From an uncultured bacterium (GTDB taxonomy: Bacteria; Cyanobacteriota; Vampirovibrionia; Gastranaerophilales; Gastranaerophilaceae), in the NCBI GenBank assembly GCA_949288725.1, contig CASELF010000027.1, forward strand, positions 153,487 to 196,872: a stretch of DNA of 43,386 bases, written 5' to 3'. The translations under genes and the position numbers were made by a program. Below, one piece after another: positions 35,064 to 43,386 of the stretch (its first letter is position 1; every line of letters starts with the position of its first letter). The notes under the pieces were generated by a model. The model had not been told where the DNA came from, searched no databases, and was given only the letters and a program-made list of their open reading frames with translations.

Positions 35064-35962
35064 TTATTACTACCTGTCCTCTGCAAAATCTTCTCAATTA
35101 TTTCAGTAAATATACTTGATGACATGTACTGCTCATCCATTATATCATGGCACTTTGTTAAAAGACAAGTTAATTTACATTTTGCACCCTCTAAACCATA
35201 CAAGGAAACATAAGTTAATTTACCTTCAGCCTTATCCTTACCCATAGTTTTGCCCATCTGTTCAAAAGTTGAAATCTCATCCAAAATATCATCTGCAATT
35301 TGAAAAGCCAACCCAAAAGTTTTGGCAAATTCAGTAATTTTAGAAAGTTTTTCATCATCAGCACCGGCAATAATAGCACCTGTTCTCATTGCTAATTGAA
35401 ATAAATCTGAGGTTTTGTGCAGATGCAAATATTCCAAAATTTTTTCTGCTTCAATTTTATTTTCTGAATCTTGATTTATATCAAGGAATTTTCCCTCTGA
35501 TTCAATATCTACAACTTGACCTGCAATAACCCCGTAGGCGCCGGCATATTTAAAAAATTCATTCAACACCCTTAATATAACAGATGGCGAAAGATTTTGA
35601 GAATATTTTGTAATAACCTGCGGAGCATAAGTTAACAAAGCATCACCTGCCAAAGTTGCAATCGCTTCCCCAAAAACTTTATGGTTGGTTAACTTTCCTC
35701 TTCTGTAATCATCATTATCCATACAAGGTAAATCATCATGTATCAAAGTTTGCGCATGTAACATTTCTATCGCACACGCAGACGGAATTGCATCTTCTAT
35801 TTCCCCGCCAAGCATTTTACAAGTTTCCAAACACATTATCGGACGCAATCTTTTCCCCGGTAATGTAACCGTATATTTCATTGATTTGAATATCGTTTCG
35901 GGGTATTCTATCTTCATAAATTCATCTAACTTCTTATTTATCAATTCTATATAATTATTCAT
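35060..35962 (-). CDS. ispA: Short-chain polyprenyl diphosphate synthase (FPP/GGPP)
   Basis: The 300-residue enzyme condenses IPP with allylic diphosphates. Two Asp-rich motifs are present: IHDDLPCMDNDDYRRGK (first) and FQIADDILDE (second), with GKRLRP and KTSDLFQLA. The exact chain length (C15 or C20) cannot be set with confidence. Start candidates are ATG 35962, ATG 35971 and TTG 35977. I prefer 35962, which overlaps the rsgA stop in ATGAATAA, the same coupling sequence seen at the LOG gene. It lies between rsgA and DUF212. Confidence 0.9.
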   Translation of the reverse strand: MNNYIELINKKLDEFMKIEYPETIFKSMKYTVTLPGKRLRPIMCLETCKMLGGEIEDAIPSACAIEMLHAQTLIHDDLPCMDNDDYRRGKLTNHKVFGEAIATLAGDALLTYAPQVITKYSQNLSPSVILRVLNEFFKYAGAYGVIAGQVVDIESEGKFLDINQDSENKIEAEKILEYLHLHKTSDLFQLAMRTGAIIAGADDEKLSKITEFAKTFGLAFQIADDILDEISTFEQMGKTMGKDKAEGKLTYVSLYGLEGAKCKLTCLLTKCHDIMDEQYMSSSIFTEIIEKILQRTGSNK

Positions 35963-36953
35963 CTGCACCATCTTCAATTTCCTTATATATCATTTGTTTT
36001 CTTGTATTTCTTGACGCTTGTCTTTTTTTATCACTTATTTTGGCTTGAATTTTATTATTCTTATATTTCATTGAAGTTTCTTGTTTCACACCTTTATACT
36101 TAATTCTTTCCTTATATTCAAGGGCTTCTGCAACAAACTCTATATAACTTTCGTATCTTGATTCATCAATTTTATCAATATTATTTAAAACTTCACAACC
36201 GTCTTCGTTTATATGCAAGCAATCCCCGTACTTGCAACCTTGTCTGTATTCAATCATTTCCGGAAACAACAAATCGACCTCAGAAGGCAATATAAAATCA
36301 AATCTTACATTACTGAACCCTGGAGTATCAACAATCGCTGAATTATCATTCAAAGCAATAATTTCACAATGTCTTGTTGTATGAGTTCCTCTATTTAATT
36401 TTTCACTAACTTCCTTTGTCCTAAGATGAATATTAGGATTAAGCGCATTAATTAAACTGGATTTTCCAACCCCAGAACCACCGCAAAGCGCTGAAACTTT
36501 TCCGTCTAACAATTTCAAAAAATCACTCAGTCCCTTATGCTCTAAAGCAGATGTAAATACTATTTTATAACCTAATTTTTCATATATACCAACAATTTTT
36601 GCTCTTATATCAGAAGAAGATTCTAAATCTTCTTTGTTAAAACATAGCACCACAGGTATTTTATAATATCTTGCCAGCGCAATATATCTGTTTAACTGGT
36701 GGAAATCCAAATCAGGATGTTTCAGAGCAGAAACAACAACAATTTGATCAACATTTGCAACAGAAGGTCTTGGGATATAAGATTTTCTAGGCAAAATTTG
36801 GGTAATTACACCATTATCAAATTCCGCAAAATCACCGGTTACAGGTTTTAAGCGTTGTTTTTTCAAAACCTCTCTAATTTTGCATTCATAAGAATTTCCG
36901 CTATTTTGCACATAATAAAAATCTGAATGAATTTTATAAATTTGACCTTCCAT
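35955..36953 (-). CDS. rsgA: Ribosome small subunit-dependent GTPase A
   Basis: The 332-residue circularly permuted GTPase helps 30S subunit maturation. After an OB domain, the G motifs come in permuted order: CFNKEDL (G4), LCGGSGVGKSSLINAL (G1), IVDTPGFSNVRF (G3). A zinc finger follows with C at CKYGDC, H in LHINEDGC and the final C. A basic tail (KNNKIQAKISDKKRQASRN) ends it. No ribosome site precedes ATG 36953, which lies 46 bp after the sigma factor gene. Confidence 0.95.
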   Translation of the reverse strand: MEGQIYKIHSDFYYVQNSGNSYECKIREVLKKQRLKPVTGDFAEFDNGVITQILPRKSYIPRPSVANVDQIVVVSALKHPDLDFHQLNRYIALARYYKIPVVLCFNKEDLESSSDIRAKIVGIYEKLGYKIVFTSALEHKGLSDFLKLLDGKVSALCGGSGVGKSSLINALNPNIHLRTKEVSEKLNRGTHTTRHCEIIALNDNSAIVDTPGFSNVRFDFILPSEVDLLFPEMIEYRQGCKYGDCLHINEDGCEVLNNIDKIDESRYESYIEFVAEALEYKERIKYKGVKQETSMKYKNNKIQAKISDKKRQASRNTRKQMIYKEIEDGADE

Positions 36954-36999
36954 ACAAAAGACAGTGTACTAAAAATAGTATCTGTTTGCAAACAAAAAA

Positions 37000-37674
37000 T
37001 TAGTACCCGTATAACTCATGAGAGTTCAGATATTCTCTAACGGTATTCAGAGAAGACTGAACAATACGAGTAACTCTGGATGGTGACAAACCAATTTGAG
37101 TTGCAATATCCTTAACTTGCATATTTCTGTAAAATCTATATTCAACAACCGTTCTTTCCTTAGGAGGCAACTTTGAAATTGCAACCCTAATCATCTTACC
37201 CATTTCAGAAATTTCAGCATTTTCATCCGGTAGAGCATGAGGGTCTTTAACAAAATCAAACGGAGAATCATTATCACTTGCGGCAGCAGCAAGTCCGTCA
37301 ATAGACAAAATAGTTTCGTAAATTGCTTCACGAATTTTTGCCTGCTTCATATCCATACCTTCAACTGCTTCATCAGAATCATATTCATCTTCTGCTTTAT
37401 GCTTCAGAGAATACCATTTATATCTTATACGTAATTCATTACGTATAGCCCAACGAACAGCAGTTGCAATATATGCAGAGTTATATTTTGCAAGTTGTTC
37501 AGGTGTTTTGTTTTTAATCATTACCTGAATAGCAATAATTCCAATAGATAGCAATTCTTCATACTCAACCATGTGAGCAGGAATACGTCTGTGTTCTACC
37601 CTTGCTACCTTTTGGACTATATCAATATAATTTTGTAAATTTTTATTATCTTGTTTTGTCATAATTTCACACAT
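37000..37674 (-). CDS. fliA: FliA/WhiG-type alternative sigma factor
   Basis: About 224 residues carry sigma region 2 (VEYEELLSIGIIAIQVMI, YIATAVRWAIRNELR), a linker, and region 4 (LPPKERTVVEYRFYRNMQVKDIATQIGLSPSRVTRIVQSSL). This layout without a region 1 and with region 3 matches sigma-28 proteins that transcribe late flagellar genes. Placement 15 bp after flhB supports that. ATG 37674 or ATG 37662 could be the start, and no ribosome site decides. No anti-sigma flgM gene is in the window. Confidence 0.82.
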   Translation of the reverse strand: MCEIMTKQDNKNLQNYIDIVQKVARVEHRRIPAHMVEYEELLSIGIIAIQVMIKNKTPEQLAKYNSAYIATAVRWAIRNELRIRYKWYSLKHKAEDEYDSDEAVEGMDMKQAKIREAIYETILSIDGLAAAASDNDSPFDFVKDPHALPDENAEISEMGKMIRVAISKLPPKERTVVEYRFYRNMQVKDIATQIGLSPSRVTRIVQSSLNTVREYLNSHELYGY

Positions 37675-37692
37675 CAATAATACTTCAATCCA

Positions 37693-38769
37693 CTAATTTC
37701 GTGGTCGTTTATTTGTAGGATTTTTCATCTTGTAAACGAACATCAAAATTTCTGCAACCGCTTTATATAATTCCGGAGGAATTGGCTGATTTATGTCAAC
37801 CATTCTGAATAATGCTCTTGCAACGGGTGGATTTTCAATTACCGGAACATTGTGTTCTTTTGCTATATCAATAATTTTTTTAGCAATCAACTCGGTACCT
37901 TTTGCAATAAGCATAGGAGAATCCATCTCTTCTGCCACATACTTTAGAGCACAAGCAACGTGAGTCGGATTAGTAACAACAAAGTCAGCAGTTGGCACTG
38001 CATCCATCGCACCTTGTTGAAGCATTTGCATACGTCTTTGACGCAATTGAGCTTTTACATTCGGATCACCTTCGGAGTTTTTATACTCATCTTTTATTTC
38101 TTTAAATGACATTTTTTGATCTTGCAAAAACTTCCATTTCGTAACCCCATAATCAGCCGCAGCAATTACTAAGAAAGCAATACAAGCCTTGAATATAAAT
38201 TCTGTAATTAATTCACCAAACTCTTTCATTACAGCAAAATTGTTATCAACTTGCGCCAGCATCAAAACACTTTCCATATGGTCTTTATAAACCATCCAAC
38301 CAATATACCCTAATATAATAACCTTTGCTATATTCTTGAATAATTCAAAAAGCGTTTTAATTGACATAATATTTTTAAAATATTTTGTCGGATTTAACTT
38401 ATCAAGTTTTGGCATTAAAGGCGCAATTGCAACAAGTGGACCAACCTGAACGAAATCCGCAAGTACAGCAACTAACCACGCTATTGCAAATATCGGAAAA
38501 AGAATTAATAAAATACCCTTTGCCGACACTAAAAATATATACATATAATTCATTTTTTCAATATGGGCATTGGGAATTTGCTCATACAAAAGAGTAAAAA
38601 CCGAGACAATCTGTTCCCAAATAAACGGAGCCAAACCAAAAACCGCAGAAAAAACAACAAGCATGGAAATAGCCATTGAAAAGTCACGTGACTTTACAAC
38701 CTGTCCTTCCTTTCTTGCTCTGTCCAGTTTCTGTGGCGTGGCATCAAACTGCTTGTCTTCATCACCCAT
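37693..38769 (-). CDS. flhB: Flagellar export apparatus protein FlhB
   Basis: The 358 residues have the FlhB N-terminus (FDATPQKLDRARKEGQVVKSRD), four membrane helices, and the cytoplasmic domain with the self-cleaving motif N267-P-T-H. FlhB switches export from rod/hook to filament substrates. Its end (IPPELYKAVAEILMFVYKM) is that of flagellar rather than injectisome proteins. An AAGGA site and an extended -10 (TGC-TATAAT) precede it. The sigma factor follows. Other flagellar genes must lie elsewhere. Confidence 0.93.
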   Translation of the reverse strand: MGDEDKQFDATPQKLDRARKEGQVVKSRDFSMAISMLVVFSAVFGLAPFIWEQIVSVFTLLYEQIPNAHIEKMNYMYIFLVSAKGILLILFPIFAIAWLVAVLADFVQVGPLVAIAPLMPKLDKLNPTKYFKNIMSIKTLFELFKNIAKVIILGYIGWMVYKDHMESVLMLAQVDNNFAVMKEFGELITEFIFKACIAFLVIAAADYGVTKWKFLQDQKMSFKEIKDEYKNSEGDPNVKAQLRQRRMQMLQQGAMDAVPTADFVVTNPTHVACALKYVAEEMDSPMLIAKGTELIAKKIIDIAKEHNVPVIENPPVARALFRMVDINQPIPPELYKAVAEILMFVYKMKNPTNKRPRN

Positions 38770-38791
38770 AGAGATAGTCCTTCTTTATCCC

Positions 38792-38800
38792 ATTATAGCA
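38792..38800 (-). promoter_or_regulatory. Extended -10 promoter of flhB
   Basis: On the minus strand TGC-TATAAT lies 22 nt upstream of ATG 38769, giving a short leader with AAGGA. It resembles a housekeeping promoter, not a sigma-28 site. Confidence 0.6.
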
Positions 38801-38844
38801 TGATAATGATTTTTTATTATAAAGCAATAATTGAATTAAAGGAT

Positions 38845-39495
38845 TTAAGAAACAATCTTAACCCCAGAACTTGTACCAAGACGGGTTGCACCTGCTTTTA
38901 TCATATTCAGTGCAGTTTCTTTATCTCTGATGCCTCCGGAAGCCTTAACCTTCAAACCTGAATCTTTAACTGTGTTATACATAAGTTCAACATCTTCTGC
39001 TTTTGCGCCAACTCCGCCTTTGACAAATCCTGTTGAAGTTTTAACAAAATCAGCACCACCTTTTACTGCACATTCACAAGCATATTTTATTTCTTCATAA
39101 GACAACAAATCTGTTTCTATAATAACTTTTAAAATATGCCCCTGACAAGCTTTTTTTACTTGAGTAATTTCATCAACCAAATATTCTGTTTCAAGGTCCT
39201 TCACCTTTGTAACATTAATAACCATATCAATTTCATCTGCACCATCTTTTATGGCATTAATAGTTTCAAAGATTTTTGTTTCCGTAGTATTTGCCCCCAA
39301 TGGAAAACCTATAACAGTAACAATTTTAACATCAGAATCTTTTAAATATTCTTTTGCAAACTTTACATAACAAGGATTTACGCATACTCCATAAAACTTG
39401 TTTTCTTTAGCCTCTTTAAAAAGTTTTATTAAATCTTCTTTTTTCGCATCCTGCTTTAAAAGAGTATGCTCAATATACTTGTTTAAATTATCCAT
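38845..39495 (-). CDS. deoC: Deoxyribose-phosphate aldolase
   Basis: The 216-residue class I aldolase splits 2-deoxyribose 5-phosphate into glyceraldehyde 3-phosphate and acetaldehyde. The Schiff-base lysine is K152 in ADFVKTSTGF. Further family motifs are EIDMVINV and KVKASGGIRD with K184. Length is normal. It follows atpC by 26 bp with GAGG 10 nt upstream of the ATG, so it may be co-transcribed with atpD-atpC. It links deoxynucleoside salvage to lower glycolysis. Confidence 0.95.
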   Translation of the reverse strand: MDNLNKYIEHTLLKQDAKKEDLIKLFKEAKENKFYGVCVNPCYVKFAKEYLKDSDVKIVTVIGFPLGANTTETKIFETINAIKDGADEIDMVINVTKVKDLETEYLVDEITQVKKACQGHILKVIIETDLLSYEEIKYACECAVKGGADFVKTSTGFVKGGVGAKAEDVELMYNTVKDSGLKVKASGGIRDKETALNMIKAGATRLGTSSGVKIVS

Positions 39496-39521
39496 AAGTT
39501 TTCCATCCTCAAAACAAACTA

Positions 39522-39911
39522 TTATGACAACTTGGCCTTCAATCTTGCTTCGGCTCTGGCAATAGCAGCTTCTGCGCGTTTTGCATCCATACGAGCCTCA
39601 GCATTACGAAGACGTCTTTTAGCCCTTTCAAGAGCATCTCTTGCTCTTGCTTCATCAATTTCTTCACCTGACTCGGCAAGGGTAGTCAGAATAAGGCATT
39701 CATCATCTTTAAATTGTAAAATTCCACCCATTGTTGTAAATGATTTAGTTTCATTGCCTATAATGGCACGAGTAACACCAATATCCAATGCACTCATTAC
39801 AGGGATGTGATCTTTTAACAACCCAAATTCACCATCTATACCTTTGGTATAAACGGCATCAACCTCACCTTCAAAAACAACTTTTTCTTGTGTAATAATT
39901 TTTAAAATCAT
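39522..39911 (-). CDS. atpC: ATP synthase epsilon subunit
   Basis: The 129 residues form the N-terminal beta-sandwich (EGEVDAVYTKGIDGEFGLLKDHIPVMSALDIG) and a C-terminal Ala/Arg-rich helical hairpin (RARDALERAKRRLRNAEARM). This subunit of the F1 stalk inhibits ATP hydrolysis. It lies 3 bp after atpD with GAGG in front. The absence of atpA/atpG here is discussed in the findings. Confidence 0.95.
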   Translation of the reverse strand: MILKIITQEKVVFEGEVDAVYTKGIDGEFGLLKDHIPVMSALDIGVTRAIIGNETKSFTTMGGILQFKDDECLILTTLAESGEEIDEARARDALERAKRRLRNAEARMDAKRAEAAIARAEARLKAKLS

Positions 39912-39914
39912 AAA

Positions 39915-41598
<1,684 letters not shown>

Positions 41599-43386
41599 AT
41601 GAAAATATATTCAATTAATTTATTTACACCAAATTTCACAGGCAAAAGACAAGACAGAAAAAATGTAGAACAATTAAAAAAGAATAATCCTTATGATTTA
41701 AACATAATCAACCAAAGAAACATAACAAACTCAATAGACAATCTGTCAAATGTTCCCGGGAAAAAGAATGTTAATTTTTTATTGGATGTTTCAGAAAAAC
41801 TTAAATACGGCACAAATATAGATTTAGGCAAAACTCCATATAATGATTGGCGAGTTAAATTGAACACCGCAGCCAGAAAAGCAATTGAAAATTCCCCTAA
41901 AAAAGATCAACAAAAACTATACGCACGACTAGATAGAATAGAAAATACTAAAAAACCTCTAACACCTCAAGAAAGAAAAATCCTTGAATTAAGACAATCA
42001 ATTATAGACAAAGTTGATGAAAAAGAACTTGCGAACATAAAAAATGAAAATATCAAAAACTTTTATAACAATTTTGATTATTTAATATCATCATCAGAAA
42101 TTCCTATAAACCAAAAAGTTTATATAATGGAGAAACTTGATTATTTAATGAGTCCAAAATACAAAGTTAATGAACTATTAAAAGGTAAAAAAACTCAAAT
42201 ATTAGCAGAAGTAGTTAATGACCTTGTAATAAACACACCGGAATCAAAAATTCCAAATATAAAAGCCGTAAACCAAAATCAACACGGAATGTGTGCGGCA
42301 ATAAGTCTTTGCAGAAAAGCGCTTGCCTATGAAGATAAAAAGAATTTTATCGATATGATTTTATCAGAACTTGACGACAAACCATATATGATGGTTTATG
42401 ATATTGCTAAATTAGGATCAAACAGAAAAATCCCGATTGATAAACCATACATTGATTACCAATATGCAATGCAAAAAGGTTATCGAATTATTGACACCTC
42501 CGCATTAAACTGGATGAACATTGCAGACACAACCGGAAGTTCTTGCGAAGAAGATAAAAACTACATTACATTTGACAAGCAATACTTTGATACCTTCTCT
42601 GATATGCACATTTTCAAAGACATCAATAAGGAACTTGCCCCGGAGCAAGACTTTCTCAGAGCCTTATTACGTTCTAAAGAAACCCTTGCAAAATGCAAGG
42701 AAACTGCAGTGCTTAAGGATTATAAAAAATTAAACAGACGAACAGAACAAGCACGAAATATAAATTTAATACAAAAGTACAGATCACTATTGAAAAATAC
42801 ACTTGTTCAAATAGATCCGACACTTTCAGAAAAATCAAAGCAACAAATTGCAAATGAACTACTTTCACTTGAACAAAAAGACTCAGCGGCAATAAACAAA
42901 ACAACCAGTCCTATAAAAGAATTCATGTATATAGACAATGAACCGGAAACAATAAAAATTAATAAAATCAAAAACTACATCTCAAAAAATCTGCCAAACG
43001 CAGATAAAACTAAGACAACCGAATTAACTCCGGAAATTCTGAGTCTTATAACATCAATTAATAGTAAATATCCTCAACAACAAGGTTCACATGCCGGACT
43101 TACAATAAGCAGAGCCCAAGATTTATATGCAGCAGCAGCGGCTTATCGTATTCAATATGATTTTGGATTGGAAAACAAAGACAGAATAAGAGAAATGTCA
43201 AAAGTTCTGCATATTCCTGATAGTGAAACCATTATCATACAGAATATGGAATCACTTATAGAAAAACTTAAAAAAGGAAACCTAAATCCTGAAATAAAAG
43301 AAGCACTGGCTGAAAGATTTCAACTTTCAGGAGATGGAAGTTTGGACGAAATGTTAATAGAAGCACTTGAAGCAAATAAAGAAGGT
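41599..43386 (+). CDS. Large unassigned protein, putative papain-fold cysteine protease, 3' end missing
   Basis: An open frame of 596 codons runs from ATG 41599 (AGAGGT 8 nt upstream) to the window edge without a stop. The N-terminus MKIYSINLFTPNFTGKRQD has no signal peptide but carries an N-x-FTGK motif like that in the membrane protein at 17256. At residues 226-232 it reads QNQHGMC, with the Gln-to-Cys spacing of six and the Gly two before Cys found in papain and calpain active sites (compare QGLTGDC in the gene at 14988). The catalytic His and Asn are not identified and may lie beyond the edge. The protein is otherwise helical, Lys/Asn-rich, and unassigned. Confidence 0.75.
   Translation, partial: MKIYSINLFTPNFTGKRQDRKNVEQLKKNNPYDLNIINQRNITNSIDNLSNVPGKKNVNFLLDVSEKLKYGTNIDLGKTPYNDWRVKLNTAARKAIENSPKKDQQKLYARLDRIENTKKPLTPQERKILELRQSIIDKVDEKELANIKNENIKNFYNNFDYLISSSEIPINQKVYIMEKLDYLMSPKYKVNELLKGKKTQILAEVVNDLVINTPESKIPNIKAVNQNQHGMCAAISLCRKALAYEDKKNFIDMILSELDDKPYMMVYDIAKLGSNRKIPIDKPYIDYQYAMQKGYRIIDTSALNWMNIADTTGSSCEEDKNYITFDKQYFDTFSDMHIFKDINKELAPEQDFLRALLRSKETLAKCKETAVLKDYKKLNRRTEQARNINLIQKYRSLLKNTLVQIDPTLSEKSKQQIANELLSLEQKDSAAINKTTSPIKEFMYIDNEPETIKINKIKNYISKNLPNADKTKTTELTPEILSLITSINSKYPQQQGSHAGLTISRAQDLYAAAAAYRIQYDFGLENKDRIREMSKVLHIPDSETIIIQNMESLIEKLKKGNLNPEIKEALAERFQLSGDGSLDEMLIEALEANKEG

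Overview
The window looks like a chromosomal segment from an AT-rich, uncultured relative of cyanobacteria, most likely Candidatus Gastranaerophilales (Vampirovibrionia/Melainabacteria). This is an inference from gene content. The ATP synthase beta and epsilon genes form their own pair, away from the other atp genes. A GGPP/FPP synthase gene is followed by a DUF212 (divergent PAP2) gene. A cyanobacterial-type matrixin is present, together with several large proteins that resemble the unassigned proteins of this lineage. No rRNA, tRNA, CRISPR array, insertion sequence or prophage gene was seen.

Layout. Positions 1-656 (minus) hold the start of a 2-hydroxyacyl-CoA dehydratase activase and a small ORF. 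Positions 816-3537 (plus) are an envelope/RNA-modification operon: secreted NTF2-like protein, lspA, rluD-like, LapA-like. Positions 3534-8150 (minus) hold a matrixin, gap and a 946-residue AsmA-like protein, with a divergent WG-repeat protein at 8231. Positions 9431-14692 (minus) are an operon beginning with RNase Y and continuing with YmdB, a PHP phosphoesterase, a pilin-like protein, a LOG nucleotide phosphoribohydrolase and PnuC. Positions 14988-19520 are accessory: a large calpain-like protease, two unassigned membrane proteins and a DUF167 protein. Positions 19671-23925 (plus) are rel, an NfeD-like gene and flotillin. Positions 23997-30420 (minus) hold infB-ylxR, prfA, yihY and nrnA, with a divergent dciA-like gene. 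Positions 30841-41321 (minus) hold tadA, a two-component pair, DUF212, ispA, rsgA, a FliA-type sigma factor, flhB, deoC and atpC-atpD. A second putative cysteine-protease-like protein begins at 41599 and runs off the end.

Most notable finding. Upstream of the unassigned membrane protein at 17256-18575 there is a complete transcription attenuator on the minus strand. It has a promoter, a 20-residue leader peptide containing the run HHHNHH (five His codons), an early hairpin, an antiterminator, and an intrinsic terminator whose 5' arm is shared with the antiterminator. This is the architecture of histidine-operon attenuators, but here it controls a single membrane-protein gene of unknown function.

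Second finding. Six genes without a Shine-Dalgarno sequence have a -10 hexamer (TAnnnT form) ending exactly 6 nt before the start codon, five of them with an upstream TGn. This spacing predicts leaderless mRNAs with +1 at the start codon. Other genes have ordinary AGGAG-type sites, so two initiation modes appear to coexist.
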